Shown one piece after another: positions 44,853-54,582 of a DNA stretch of 64,000 nucleotides (positions are counted from its first letter, which is position 1; each line of letters starts with the position of its first letter). A program made the translations under genes and the position numbers. The notes below the pieces were generated by a model. That model was not told the origin of the DNA and ran no database searches. It worked only from the letters and a program-made list of their open reading frames with translations. This DNA comes from Pseudomonadota bacterium (GTDB taxonomy: Bacteria > Pseudomonadota > Gammaproteobacteria > Steroidobacterales > Woeseiaceae): positions 1 through 64,000 of the forward strand of contig JADFNV010000014.1 of NCBI GenBank assembly GCA_022563195.1, written 5' to 3'.

Positions 44853-46352
44853 TTATCGCCGGTCCAATTGACGCATTGCCAGCGCCTCCGCAATTTGTGG
44901 GGGCGTTATCGTATGTACTTCCGCAAGGTCGGCGATCGTTCGCGCCACTCGCCGTATGCGCTGGTAACTTCGCGCCGAAAGATTAAATTGATCCACTGCA
45001 TTCTCTAACAGCGTCAGGCACTCCCCGGACAACTTGCAATGCGCCTCGAGCGCTGCACCGTCAAGGCGCGCATTGCACACGCCACTGCGCATCAGTTGCC
45101 TTGACCTGCTACGGCTGACTCGGCGAGCAACGGTTGCACTCATCTCAGCGCTGGTCTCGTTCGAGCGCAATGCTTCTTTTGACGGTCGCCCGACCATGAC
45201 ATGCAGGTCGATGCGATCGAGAAGTGGCCCCGAAATCTTGCTGCGGTAGTTCGCGACACGCTCGGCACTGCAACCGCATTCTCCCGAACGGTCGCCCAGG
45301 TAACCGCAGGGGCATGGGTTCATCGCGGCGACAAGTTGAAAATTGGCCGGAAAGTCGGCGTGTCGCTCGGCCCGTGCGATCGTTATGACGCCCGCTTCGA
45401 GCGGCTCACGGAGCACCTCGAGGACATTGCGATTAAATTCAGGTAACTCGTCGAGAAACAACACGCCGTTGTGAGCCCGAGACACTTCACCCGGATGTGG
45501 GCCAGAACCGCCACCCACGAGTGCCGGCGCCGACGCGGTATGGTGCGGCGAACGGAACGGGCGTCTGCGCCAATGCGCGATGTCCAGCGGTCGCCCCAAT
45601 ACTGAATCGACGGCTGCGGTTTCCAGCGCTTCTGCCTCCGACATCGGCGGGAGAATACCGGGCAAGCGCCGCGCCAACATGCTCTTGCCCGTTCCGGGTG
45701 GCCCAATGAACAGAATGTTGTGGCCACCGGCTGCCGCAATCTCGAGCGCGCGCTTTGCATGATTCTGCCCTCTTACTTCGGACAGATCGGGCTCGTACAC
45801 CTTCGCAATATCGAGGTGCACTTGCGCCAGCGGTTGCAGCGTCGGGCCATCCGCGAGATGCGCTGTAACTTCAAGCAGGGTTGTGGCCACCCGCGTTTCG
45901 GCTTTTGCCAGCGCTGCCTCAGCGCCGTTGGCCTCCGCCACCAAGACTGAATGACCGGCAGCAGCCGCTTTGAGTGCAGCGGGTAAAATTCCAGGCACCG
46001 GACGAATTTCGCCATTCAGTGCCAGCTCACCAAAAAATTCGACGTCGCTGACCGTCTCCACTGAAATCTGCTCACCAGCGGCAAGAATTCCCAGCGCAAT
46101 AGCCAGATCGAATCGACCACCCGTCTTGCGCATGTCGGCTGGACCAAGATTGACTATTATTCGTTCCTGCGGGAATTTGAAACCGGAGCTGAGTATCGCG
46201 CCGCGCACCCGGTCCTTGCTTTCACGAACCGCTTTTTCAGGCATACCGACGATCGAAAACACCGGCAATCCGCCGGACAGGAATACTTCAATCGTAACTG
46301 GTGGCGCATCGGTACCGAGCTGCGCACGGCTCATTAATATGGCGAGGCTCAC
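44853..46352 (-). CDS. comM: ComM/YifB-type Mg-chelatase-like AAA+ ATPase
   Basis: 499 aa. N-terminal Lon-substrate-like domain (VSFLSGG-type text at VEVFLSGGLPVFSIVGMPEKA, ESKDRVRGAI), then an AAA+ core with Walker A GPPGTGKSMLA near residue 217, Walker B GVLFLDELPEF, and a zinc-ribbon-like cysteine cluster (NPCPCGYLGD, ECGCS) before the lid and C-terminal domain. ComM is a hexameric helicase promoting branch migration of integrated single-stranded DNA in natural transformation. 43 nt downstream of ubiK on the same strand. Confidence 0.93.
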   Translation of the reverse strand: MSLAILMSRAQLGTDAPPVTIEVFLSGGLPVFSIVGMPEKAVRESKDRVRGAILSSGFKFPQERIIVNLGPADMRKTGGRFDLAIALGILAAGEQISVETVSDVEFFGELALNGEIRPVPGILPAALKAAAAGHSVLVAEANGAEAALAKAETRVATTLLEVTAHLADGPTLQPLAQVHLDIAKVYEPDLSEVRGQNHAKRALEIAAAGGHNILFIGPPGTGKSMLARRLPGILPPMSEAEALETAAVDSVLGRPLDIAHWRRRPFRSPHHTASAPALVGGGSGPHPGEVSRAHNGVLFLDELPEFNRNVLEVLREPLEAGVITIARAERHADFPANFQLVAAMNPCPCGYLGDRSGECGCSAERVANYRSKISGPLLDRIDLHVMVGRPSKEALRSNETSAEMSATVARRVSRSRSRQLMRSGVCNARLDGAALEAHCKLSGECLTLLENAVDQFNLSARSYQRIRRVARTIADLAEVHTITPPQIAEALAMRQLDRR

Positions 46353-46395
46353 AGCCGGCCCTCCGTGGCTTGCGGTCGTCAGTTCAGATCAGTCT

Positions 46396-46638
46396 TCAGG
46401 ATTGTTTCTTTTCGTATTCCTTCAGTCGCTCTTCAAGTGCTTCAAGTTTTTCCCGGGTCCGTGCGAGCACCGCTTCCTGGACCTCGAATTCCTCGCGCGT
46501 CACAAGATCCAGCTTGCCAAGTCCTGTCTGCAAGACCGAGCGAAAGTTTTCCTCAAGGTCTTTGCGCATCGAACGCAATCCCTCCGGAACGGCTTCAGCC
46601 AGCTTTCTGACGAGATCTTCAAAGGAATTGTCACTCAT
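46396..46638 (-). CDS. ubiK: Ubiquinone biosynthesis accessory factor UbiK
   Basis: 80 aa from the ATG at 46638 (MSDNSFEDLVRKLAEAVPEG); an earlier in-frame start would add an unconserved tail. BMFP/YqiC family: an amphipathic N-terminus and a C-terminal coiled coil (REEFEVQEAVLARTREKLEA). UbiK works with UbiJ, also encoded in this window at 62151, in the aerobic ubiquinone assembly complex. Adjacent to comM as in many gammaproteobacteria. Confidence 0.9.
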   Translation of the reverse strand: MSDNSFEDLVRKLAEAVPEGLRSMRKDLEENFRSVLQTGLGKLDLVTREEFEVQEAVLARTREKLEALEERLKEYEKKQS

Positions 46639-46704
46639 GACCCTTTGATACCGCAGTGCAAATGAAAAAACCAGCGCCAATTTGGGGCAGATGCTCTGAT
46701 TCAG

Positions 46705-46721
46705 CGCACCAACACAGTGCG
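46705..46721. promoter_or_regulatory. NtrC-like binding site upstream of porin-glnK-amtB
   Basis: GCACC-AACAC-AGTGC at 46706-46720 matches the NtrC dyad GCACC-N5-GGTGC in 9 of 10 positions. It lies 53 nt upstream of a sigma-54 promoter, the position expected for an enhancer-binding protein site. Confidence 0.6.
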
Positions 46722-46773
46722 GGCGGGATAGCCTGAATTCTCTAAGCGATTGTTTCTATGCCGCTTGCTCAAG

Positions 46774-46791
46774 TTGGCACGAATGCTGCTT
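46774..46791 (+). promoter_or_regulatory. Sigma-54 (RpoN) promoter
   Basis: TTGGCACGAATGCTGCTT has the invariant GG (46776-46777) and GC (46788-46789) exactly 10 nt apart and keeps TGGCACG of the -24 element. Transcription would begin near 46801, 36 nt before the porin ATG. With the upstream NtrC-like site it points to induction under nitrogen limitation. Confidence 0.78.
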
Positions 46792-46836
46792 TGGGAAAGG
46801 TGACCGTAATTCACCCGTTTACCCGGAGCATTGAAA

Positions 46837-47454
46837 ATGAAGACCTTCGTTACAACAGTCCTGGTTTGCGCACTAGTCCCTTTGAGTAGCGCCGCGCAAG
46901 CCGACTGGTCCGCCAACCTCGGCTTCGCGAGCGAGTACTACTACCGCGGCATCTTGCAGGAAAGCACCTCCGCGAGCGCAGGCCTCGCCTTCGAGAATAG
47001 CGGCTTCTATGCCGGCACCTGGGCCGCCGATGTTGGCGATGGACTCGAGATCGACGGCTATTTCGGTTACGGCGCCGATGTCGGTGAGATCCACTTTAGC
47101 ATTGGCTACACCGGCTACTTCTACACCGGCGACTTTGACGACACTTACCAGGAGATAAACCTGGGCGCCAGCATGGGCATGATTTCTCTCGATGTCGCTA
47201 TCGGCAAATACAACAATTTTGTGGGTCCGACGCTGGACTACACCTACTACTCTCTGACCGTCGAGAAAAGCGGCTTCCATGGCAAGTTTGCGGGCTTTTC
47301 TCAGGACTTTGAAGGCGCATATTTCGAGGCGGGTTATGCGACCAGGGTAGCTGATATCGACATCGGGCTAACACTGATTTTCTCCAACGAAGATCTCATG
47401 GGCAATGTCGACGAAGCAATAGTTCTTACGCTCGGCAAGTCATTTGACTTTTAA
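46837..47454 (+). CDS. TorF-family putative porin (TIGR02001 type)
   Basis: 205 aa from the ATG at 46837, 8 nt after GGAG; a TTG two codons earlier is possible. Signal peptide ending SSAAQA, then DWSANLGFASEYYYRGILQ, the hallmark N-terminal strand of this small outer-membrane barrel family, with alternating aromatic beta strands to a C-terminal phenylalanine (LGKSFDF), as required for barrel assembly. It is the first gene of a nitrogen-controlled unit with glnK (15 nt) and amtB, so may help pass ammonium or small nitrogen compounds. The cargo is unproven. Confidence 0.85.
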   Translation: MKTFVTTVLVCALVPLSSAAQADWSANLGFASEYYYRGILQESTSASAGLAFENSGFYAGTWAADVGDGLEIDGYFGYGADVGEIHFSIGYTGYFYTGDFDDTYQEINLGASMGMISLDVAIGKYNNFVGPTLDYTYYSLTVEKSGFHGKFAGFSQDFEGAYFEAGYATRVADIDIGLTLIFSNEDLMGNVDEAIVLTLGKSFDF

Positions 47455-47808
<354 letters not shown>

Positions 47809-47837
47809 GAACAGACACATTAGCGGAGGGGCTTCAT

Positions 47838-49121
47838 ATGGATGAGGTAACGCAGATTTCGGCGCAGATCACTGAACTGGCTTATGCCCTGGACACATTT
47901 TACTTTCTCGTCATGGGCGCACTGGTCATGTGGATGGCGGCCGGGTTCACGATGCTGGAAGCGGGGCTCGTCCGCGCCAAAAACACGGCCGAAATTCTGA
48001 CCAAAAACGTCGGCCTTTATTCAATTGCCTGCGTCATGTACATGCTCTGTGGTTACGCAATCATGTACCCGGGCGCTTATGCGGGCGGCGTTTTCCAGAG
48101 CCTGCTGACCTTCGGCAGCGGCATGCTGTCCTCAAGTGACCATGCCGCAGCTGATGTGATTGCCAGTGGCGGAGAAACCTATTACTCCGGGCTATCTGAC
48201 TTTTTCTTTCAGGTCGTTTTCGTCGCCACGGCGATGTCGATCGTATCCGGCGCTGTCGCAGAGCGGATGAAGCTCTGGTCGTTTTTCCTGTTCGCCGTAC
48301 TCCTGACGGGCTTTATTTATCCTGTGCAGGGGTTCTGGAAGTGGGGCGGCGGCTTCCTCGAGGTCAGCGGGTTCCTGGACTTCGCAGGCTCAGGGGTAGT
48401 GCATCTCTGTGGTGGCGCTGCGGCCCTGGCTGGCGTGTTGTTGCTCGGAGCCCGAAAGGGCAAATACGGGCCCAGCGGTCAGATCAACGCAATACCAGGC
48501 TGTAACCTGCCTCTCGCCGCGCTTGGCACATTGATACTCTGGTTCGGCTGGTTCGGATTCAACGGTGGCTCGGTACTCAAGGTGTCCGACGTAGGAGAAG
48601 CCAACGCCGTCGCGCTTGTATTCGTCAACACCAACATGGCCGCGGCGGGCGGGCTCGTATTTGCGCTTATCCTGTCACGCTTCTGGTTTGGCAAGGCCGA
48701 CCTGACGATGGCGCTCAACGGGGCGCTCGCAGGACTCGTCGCAATTACGGCCGAACCACTGACACCTGAGCCGATACAAGCAACGATGATCGGCGCCGTT
48801 GGCGGCCTGCTCGTCGTTAGCTCCATCGTGCTGCTGGACAAGATCAGAATCGACGATCCCGTCGGTGCTATTTCTGTTCATGGTGTCGTCGGCATGTGGG
48901 GCCTGCTAGCGGTCTGCTTCACCAACGATGAGGCCACAATCGGGGCACAGCTTCTCGGACTCGTATCGATTTTCTGCTGGGTATTCGCAACCAGCTTCAT
49001 CTTCTGGTTCCTGATCAAAAAGACGGTCGGCATCCGTGTTTCCGAACAGGAAGAGTATGAAGGCGTCGATATCTCAGAATGCGGCCTCGAAGCTTATCCT
49101 GAGTTTTCGGCTGTCGAGTGA
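47838..49121 (+). CDS. amtB: Ammonium transporter AmtB
   Basis: 427 aa, 11 membrane helices. Amt landmarks are MVMWMAAGFTMLEAGLVRAKN-like text near the N-terminus, the pore region around FWKWGGGFLEVSGFLDFAGS, HLCGGAAALAGVLLLGARKGK, FGWFGFNGGS and the C-terminal twin-histidine part GAISVHGVVGMWGLLA. Ends in a cytoplasmic tail for GlnK contact. 29 nt after glnK with a GGAGG site. A terminator lies 90 nt downstream. Confidence 0.95.
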   Translation: MDEVTQISAQITELAYALDTFYFLVMGALVMWMAAGFTMLEAGLVRAKNTAEILTKNVGLYSIACVMYMLCGYAIMYPGAYAGGVFQSLLTFGSGMLSSSDHAAADVIASGGETYYSGLSDFFFQVVFVATAMSIVSGAVAERMKLWSFFLFAVLLTGFIYPVQGFWKWGGGFLEVSGFLDFAGSGVVHLCGGAAALAGVLLLGARKGKYGPSGQINAIPGCNLPLAALGTLILWFGWFGFNGGSVLKVSDVGEANAVALVFVNTNMAAAGGLVFALILSRFWFGKADLTMALNGALAGLVAITAEPLTPEPIQATMIGAVGGLLVVSSIVLLDKIRIDDPVGAISVHGVVGMWGLLAVCFTNDEATIGAQLLGLVSIFCWVFATSFIFWFLIKKTVGIRVSEQEEYEGVDISECGLEAYPEFSAVE

Positions 49122-49210
49122 GTACCGGACACTCGCCTGAAAATTTGACATAGGCCGGCCCGAGCCAGAGTCGGTGGCAGGGATAATTTTACTCTGGCGC
49201 AATGACTTAG

Positions 49211-49231
49211 CGGGCCATTGGGCCCGTTTTT
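49211..49231 (+). terminator. Rho-independent terminator after amtB
   Basis: Stem CGGGCC/GGCCCG (49211-49216 and 49221-49226) with a 4-nt loop, followed directly by TTTTT. Ends the porin-glnK-amtB transcript. Confidence 0.85.
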
Positions 49232-49349
49232 CTTGTGTCATAATGGCGGTACTAGCGCTCAGTTTTGCCTGTGATCATATTCACATCAATGCTGAATTTC
49301 GCATGCTCTAATGCTGTCAAGTTCATTTCCTTTTACAGGATGGTGCCCA

Positions 49350-49811
49350 ATGTCACGTATAGCACTCACGCTTATCGCAGCGGCTGCCCTCACGGCAAGT
49401 AGCGGCTCTATCGCTGGTGAGATATACAAGTGGACCGACGAAAACGGCAATTTGCATTACGTGGACCGTCCGTCCGGACAGCCCTCCGAACAGCGACTTG
49501 CTTTCGTCTCCGCTGCGACAAATAACGCCACGGTACAAGACCGCGTTCAGGCACGCCACGAACGCGACGCCGCGCGCCAGGAATCCAGGGCCGCAGTCGC
49601 GGAGCGGAAGAAGAGCGAAGCTGAAACGCTGGCCCAAAACCAAAGACGTCAGGAACAATGCCAGACGTACCGAAGTCGCCTGCAGAATTTCCTGCGCTCG
49701 CGACGCCTGTATCAAGAAGACGATGCTGGTGAACGCACTTACCTGGATGACGATCAAATCCTCGAAGCACGCGAGAAAGTTCAGGACATGATTACCGAAA
49801 CCTGCAGCTAA
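49350..49811 (+). CDS. DUF4124 domain secreted protein
   Basis: 153 aa from the ATG at 49350. Signal peptide ending SSGSIAG, then the DUF4124 domain (EIYKWTDENGNLHYVDRPSG), followed by a long charged helix rich in Arg/Gln/Glu (ARHERDAARQESRAAVAE). DUF4124 proteins are common periplasmic proteins of gammaproteobacteria without defined function. It stands alone between the amtB terminator and algZ. Confidence 0.85.
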   Translation: MSRIALTLIAAAALTASSGSIAGEIYKWTDENGNLHYVDRPSGQPSEQRLAFVSAATNNATVQDRVQARHERDAARQESRAAVAERKKSEAETLAQNQRRQEQCQTYRSRLQNFLRSRRLYQEDDAGERTYLDDDQILEAREKVQDMITETCS

Positions 49812-49899
49812 AAAACCGGGGACAGAAAACCAATAAGTAAACTGTCACCGGTATACGGTCAGGTTACAATGGCGCTTCCGATCTCCAGGAGCGCCCGGC

Positions 49900-50961
49900 T
49901 TGGCCGCAAAACCGGATTCCGAGAATAGCGAGACTCAGGCGTATCTGCCTGATTTCTGTGCCGCCGGCACTGTGTTTATCGTGGTCTTGATCGCAGAACT
50001 TGTGGCAATCCTGCTCACTCTGGCCGCGCACGACACGCCCGGTATGTTCATGACCGAGCTTGCCAAGACATCAATGCTTATCCTCTGGATCGCAATTCTC
50101 GGGGCGGTGATCATGTGCCTGGCCCGCGACAAGCTGCAAAGCGCCGGCAAGACCCGCGCCTTTGTTATCAGCTTCATAATGCTTGAACTGCTGTGCCTGG
50201 CACTCGCCGAAATCGCGTACCAGATTACGCGAATATTCGCCCAACTGGCCATCATTGACGACACACACTCCGGATACCTACTGCGAACGGTCGCCATCAG
50301 CTCAATCGTAATCGCCCTCGCAATGCGATACCTGTATGTCTCCAGCGAATGGCGTCGCAGTATCGAACTCGAGGCGCAAGCTCGCATCAGCGCACTGCAG
50401 GCGCTGATTCGGCCGCATTTCCTGTTTAACAGCATGAACACGATTGCATCGTTGACGCGCACCAACCCCCGTCAGGCCGAGGAAGCAGTGGAGGATCTGT
50501 CTGACTTGTTGCGAGCGAATCTCGGCGGCTCGGGTGATCGTACTTCGCTCAAAGAAGAGCTCGAGGTCGCGGCGATTTATCAGCGCATCGAAAAACTTCG
50601 GCTTGGCGATCGGCTCAATGTCCGCTGGGACATTGCCGACCTGCCCATGCGCGCATTGATACCGAGTCTTACCATTCAGCCCCTGCTCGAAAACGCGATC
50701 TATCATGGTATCGAGTTGTTGCCTGACGGAGGTGAGGTAACCGTCACCGGAATTCGTGACGGCGAGTTCATCGTCATCACAATCTCAAATCCGGTCGCGC
50801 CCGGCATACAACGTTCCAAAGACGGCAACAAGATGGCGATGTCGAATATTCGGCAGCGCTTCGAATTGGCCTATGACAATCGCGCCACCGTCGATGTTGC
50901 AGACACTGACACGAAATTCACAGTCACCCTGAGGTTTCCGTACGACGAGACAAGAGCGTGA
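49900..50961 (+). CDS. algZ: LytS/AlgZ-type sensor histidine kinase
   Basis: 353 aa with a TTG start 8 nt after AGGAG. N-terminal membrane part with four hydrophobic helices (about residues 22-145), then the His_kinase domain with the phosphorylated histidine in RPHFLFNSMNTIASL, and an HATPase domain (PSLTIQPLLENAIYHGI, ISNPVAP, GLSN-type MAMSNIRQRF). Overlaps the response regulator gene (GTGA). The gene order algZ-algR-hemC-hemD is as in Pseudomonas, where the pair controls alginate, twitching and virulence. The output here is unknown. Confidence 0.9.
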   Translation: MAAKPDSENSETQAYLPDFCAAGTVFIVVLIAELVAILLTLAAHDTPGMFMTELAKTSMLILWIAILGAVIMCLARDKLQSAGKTRAFVISFIMLELLCLALAEIAYQITRIFAQLAIIDDTHSGYLLRTVAISSIVIALAMRYLYVSSEWRRSIELEAQARISALQALIRPHFLFNSMNTIASLTRTNPRQAEEAVEDLSDLLRANLGGSGDRTSLKEELEVAAIYQRIEKLRLGDRLNVRWDIADLPMRALIPSLTIQPLLENAIYHGIELLPDGGEVTVTGIRDGEFIVITISNPVAPGIQRSKDGNKMAMSNIRQRFELAYDNRATVDVADTDTKFTVTLRFPYDETRA

Positions 50962-51704
50962 AAGTCCTGATCGTCGACGATGAAAAACCTGCGCGTGACC
51001 GACTGCGGCAGCTCATCGACGATTTCGGCACATACGAGGTGGTCGGCGAAGCAAGCAACGGTGCGCAGGCCATTGCATTGGCGACAACGCTGCGTCCCGA
51101 CATCGTGCTACTGGACATTCGTATGCCCGGTGTCGATGGCATAGAGACAGCTCACCACCTGAATGCGATGGACGCACCACCCGCCGTCGTCTTTACGACG
51201 GCCTATGACGAGTACGCGATCGACGCGTTCGAGGCCCGAGCCATTGGTTACGTGCTGAAACCGGTACGCCGTGAGCGACTCGAGCGCGCGCTTGAACACG
51301 CCGGCCAACTATCGGGCAAGATGCTCAGTCAGCTCACTACGGCAAGTCATCTCAAGAGTCGACGCAAACATGTGTGCGCGCTGGTCCACGGCGAATTGCG
51401 GCTAATTCCCATCAACGATGTCGATTACTTTAATGCCGACCAAAAATATGTGGGCGTGCACCACGCGCACGGCCTGGACTTGATCGATGATTCCCTGAAG
51501 TCGCTCGAGAAAGAGTTCGCAGACGAATTCGTTCGCATTCATCGAGGTGCACTCGTTGCCGTCGACAAGATCGACAAACTGGAAAAGACAGCCGATGGTA
51601 AGACCCGTGCAATCCTGAGACGCGCCTCTGCGGACGAGAACGACGATTTAGTGATCAGCCGGCGGCATCTCGCCGATGTCCGCCGCCGCCTGAAGGGAGG
51701 GTAA
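50958..51704 (+). CDS. algR: LytTR-family response regulator AlgR
   Basis: 248 aa. Receiver domain with acidic pocket VDDEK, phosphorylation site LLDIRMPGVDG (Asp about 54), the TTAYDEYA threonine and the KPVRRERL lysine. C-terminal LytTR DNA-binding domain (INDVDYFNADQKYVGVH, FVRIHRGALVAVDKI, VISRRHLADVRRRL). GTG start overlapping algZ. In Pseudomonas AlgR also activates the fimU-pilE minor-pilin operon, whose remnant occurs at 18.6-20.2 kb here. Confidence 0.92.
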   Translation: MKVLIVDDEKPARDRLRQLIDDFGTYEVVGEASNGAQAIALATTLRPDIVLLDIRMPGVDGIETAHHLNAMDAPPAVVFTTAYDEYAIDAFEARAIGYVLKPVRRERLERALEHAGQLSGKMLSQLTTASHLKSRRKHVCALVHGELRLIPINDVDYFNADQKYVGVHHAHGLDLIDDSLKSLEKEFADEFVRIHRGALVAVDKIDKLEKTADGKTRAILRRASADENDDLVISRRHLADVRRRLKGG

Positions 51705-51711
51705 GCCAGCG

Positions 51712-52629
51712 TTGAATATTCGCATCGCAACGCGCAAGAGTGCGCTTGCACTTTGGCAGGCCAATCATGTTGCCGAAGCGCTTGTAGCATTACCCGAGGT
51801 CGATGCCGTCGAACTCATACCATTGTCGACACTCGGCGACGAAATGCTCGACCGCAGCCTGCAGAAGATTGGTGGCAAGGGATTGTTCATCAAGGAACTC
51901 GAAGTCGCGATGCAGGCCGGCGATGCCGATATTGCCGTGCACTCGATGAAGGATGTCCCGGCGGAAATGCCTGACGGTTTTTGTATCGCCGCCGTTCTTG
52001 CGCGCGCGAACTGTGCCGATGTGCTGGTCGGACAAACGCTCAATGACCTTGCCCAAGGTGCCTGTGTCGGCAGCTCGAGCCTGCGCCGTGCCGCACAACT
52101 TAGAATGTTGCGTCCGGACTTAAGAATCGAGCCGCTGCGTGGCAACATCAACACACGGCTCGCCAAGCTCGAAAACGGCGACTATGACGCGATTATCCTC
52201 GCCGCGGCTGGCCTCGAGCGTCTCGGACTGCAGCAACATATCAGCCAGCAGTTTTCTACCGAGGAGATGCTGCCGGCCGCAGCGCAGGGAGTTATTGGTA
52301 TCGAGTGTCTTGCTGCGAATGAGCGGCTGCGCGAGGTTCTGGCGCAGCTCGATCACGAAACAACGGCCAGGTCGACCGTCGCGGAGCGAGCCATTGCAAA
52401 AACCTTGCAAGCGAACTGCCAATCGCCAGTCGCCGCGCACGCGATAATCGCTGACAACCGCATGACCGTCACGGCGCTGGTCGCAATGCCCGACGGTAGT
52501 CGCTGCATTCGCCACAGTGTCAATGGTTCGCCCGACGATGCTGAATACCTTGGCGAGCAACTCGCAACACTCCTGCTCGAGCGCGGTGCCCGTGAAATCC
52601 TTGCCAGCATAGGTAACGCGAATGACTGA
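51712..52629 (+). CDS. hemC: Porphobilinogen deaminase (hydroxymethylbilane synthase)
   Basis: 305 aa. Polymerises four porphobilinogens to hydroxymethylbilane. N-terminus NIRIATRKSALALWQANHV, conserved LGDEMLDRSLQKIGGKGLF, HSMKDVPAEMPDGF, and SSSLRRAAQL...RGNINTRL. The cofactor cysteine lies in AKTLQANCQSPVAAHA. The usual start is a TTG at 51712 after GGAGG; no ATG is available in the right place. It overlaps hemD by 8 nt. Confidence 0.95.
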   Translation: MNIRIATRKSALALWQANHVAEALVALPEVDAVELIPLSTLGDEMLDRSLQKIGGKGLFIKELEVAMQAGDADIAVHSMKDVPAEMPDGFCIAAVLARANCADVLVGQTLNDLAQGACVGSSSLRRAAQLRMLRPDLRIEPLRGNINTRLAKLENGDYDAIILAAAGLERLGLQQHISQQFSTEEMLPAAAQGVIGIECLAANERLREVLAQLDHETTARSTVAERAIAKTLQANCQSPVAAHAIIADNRMTVTALVAMPDGSRCIRHSVNGSPDDAEYLGEQLATLLLERGAREILASIGNAND

Positions 52630-53398
52630 AGCGGCCCTTGCGGGGATCGGCGTACTCGTGACCCGGCCACGACACCAGGCCAGCGGTCTTATATCGGCCA
52701 TCGAATCGGAGGGGGGCACGGCATTTGCTTTCCCCACGATCGAAATCGTGCCGAGAACTCCTGAGGATGTAAGTACCCAAGTGCGCTTATTGCATCCGCC
52801 GGACATCGTAATATTCGTCAGCACTAACGCCGTAGCGCATGGCCTTAATCATGTGGACACCGCCACAATTGCTGCCGTTGGCCCGACGACGACGGCCGCC
52901 ATTGAGTCTGCCGGGAAGACCGTCGACATTCGTTCGGCAACCGGTTTCGACAGTGAGCACCTGCTCCTGGAGCCTGGTCTTGCGAAAGTTGCCGGCATGA
53001 CGATTCGAATTATTCGCGGCGGTACCGGTAGAGAGTTACTCGCTGATACACTTGAGGAACGCGGCGCAACCGTGGAATACCTGTCTGTTTATGACCGGGT
53101 GGCCCCGGATTATTCGGTAGACGAACTCAAGGAACTCGAAACACAATGGCGTTCCGGCTCGATCAACGTCGTAACGATTATGAGTGTCGAGTCGCTTACG
53201 AATCTCATTAACATTTTGCCGCAATGGTGCGGCGATCAACTCTCACAAACGCCGCTGGTGACACCAGCTGTTCGTGTGATAAAAGAAGCGGTGGATCGAC
53301 TCCATAATGTCCCAACGGCACTGGCAACAGGACCGCAGGCAAGCGAAATGGTCCGCGCGATTACTGCAGTTGGATCGATAGCAGCTGGACAACCCTGA
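52622..53398 (+). CDS. hemD: Uroporphyrinogen-III synthase
   Basis: 258 aa, two-lobed HemD fold. Low sequence conservation is normal for the family; visible marks are GVLVTRPRHQASGLISAIES, FVSTNAVAHGL, AAVGPTTTAAIESAG, IIRGGTGRELLADTLEERGA and YDRVAP. Position between hemC and hemX and the 1-nt overlap with hemX confirm it. Cyclises hydroxymethylbilane with inversion of ring D. Confidence 0.92.
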   Translation: MTEAALAGIGVLVTRPRHQASGLISAIESEGGTAFAFPTIEIVPRTPEDVSTQVRLLHPPDIVIFVSTNAVAHGLNHVDTATIAAVGPTTTAAIESAGKTVDIRSATGFDSEHLLLEPGLAKVAGMTIRIIRGGTGRELLADTLEERGATVEYLSVYDRVAPDYSVDELKELETQWRSGSINVVTIMSVESLTNLINILPQWCGDQLSQTPLVTPAVRVIKEAVDRLHNVPTALATGPQASEMVRAITAVGSIAAGQP

Positions 53399-54582
53399 TG
53401 AGAAAAAAAGACAAGGCCGACCAAGTGTCGCTCCCGGATGATGAAAACGACGGTGTCGAGGACGTGACGCCGGAAACGAAGCCTGCACCAGAACCAAGGA
53501 CCGAGCCTGAGCCGGCTGCAGCGAAACGAGGCACCAGCACTCCTGTCGCCTGGCTCGCGCTGCTATTGGCATTCCTGGCGCTCGCGACTATCGGCTATAG
53601 CGTTATAGACGATTGGCGAGTGCAGCGCAGTGGCGAACAAAGCGCCGCTTCGCTCGCCAGTTCGATCATTGTTCTGCAAGACCGCATCGATGCATCGGTC
53701 GAGAAACTCGCAAAACTCGAACCCAGTCTTGCCGATTTTGCAGCGGCCGACAAACGCACTGCTGCCGAGCTTGAGGCATTGCAGTACGATCTCGACAATC
53801 GCATTCGTTTACTTGACTCGTTGCCGTCGCGCATGTCGAACCTGGAGCGTTCGATAGCATCATTGCAGGGCATTTCGGCGGGTGCGCGCGATACCTGGTT
53901 GCTCGCCGAGGCCCAGAATTACATGCAAATCGCGAATGCACAGTTGCAGCTGGCCGGCAATCCGCACCTCGCGGCACTCGCGTTGGGCATGGCTGATGAA
54001 CGCATCGTGCAACTTGCAAATCCCGCGTTGATCGACGTTCGGCGCGCGATCTCCGATGAACTTGCAGCGCTCGAGGTCATGGACAAACCGGACATCGAAG
54101 GTATTACGCTGACGCTCTCTAGCCTGGCCCGGGTCGTTGACTCGTTACCGCTGCGGGGTGTTAACGCGTCTGCGCCCGAAGCAACACAGCGCACAGACGA
54201 AGATCTCAGTGGCGCCGATCGCGCCTGGAATTCATTAAAAGGGGCCGTTTCCGGGATCATCAAGGTGACTCCGCCCGATCAGGCGACTATGCCGCTGATC
54301 GCGCCTGAATCCGTGTACTTCCTGCGCACCAATCTTTCCTTGCAATTGCAAATTGCAAGGCTCGCGTTGCTGCGAGGCGAGACAGCGGTGTTTGAGCAAA
54401 GCCTCGATGATGCGTCGGCCTGGCTCGAACTGTATTTCGATACGGAGAGCGCTCAGGTATCAGCAGCGCAACAGACGATTAGCGAAATTCGTGACGGTCT
54501 GTTCAGTGTAGCGCCACCGGATATTTCAGAATCATTGCGCCTGCTGCGCCAGTTCAAAACAATGTCTGAACCTACCCCGTGA
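53398..54582 (+). CDS. hemX: HemX-like uroporphyrinogen-III C-methyltransferase family protein (DUF513)
   Basis: 394 aa. Acidic/Pro-rich cytoplasmic N-terminus, one membrane helix (about residues 45-65, WLALLLAFLALATIGYSV), then a long coiled-coil domain (AASLASSIIVLQDRIDAS; DLDNRIRLLDSLPSRMSNLE) and a helical C-terminal domain (WLLAEAQNYMQIANAQLQLA). The family is annotated as methyltransferase by name only and lacks an SAM fold. Function is presumed to be organising haem enzymes at the membrane. Coupled to hemD and hemY. Confidence 0.88.
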   Translation: MRKKDKADQVSLPDDENDGVEDVTPETKPAPEPRTEPEPAAAKRGTSTPVAWLALLLAFLALATIGYSVIDDWRVQRSGEQSAASLASSIIVLQDRIDASVEKLAKLEPSLADFAAADKRTAAELEALQYDLDNRIRLLDSLPSRMSNLERSIASLQGISAGARDTWLLAEAQNYMQIANAQLQLAGNPHLAALALGMADERIVQLANPALIDVRRAISDELAALEVMDKPDIEGITLTLSSLARVVDSLPLRGVNASAPEATQRTDEDLSGADRAWNSLKGAVSGIIKVTPPDQATMPLIAPESVYFLRTNLSLQLQIARLALLRGETAVFEQSLDDASAWLELYFDTESAQVSAAQQTISEIRDGLFSVAPPDISESLRLLRQFKTMSEPTP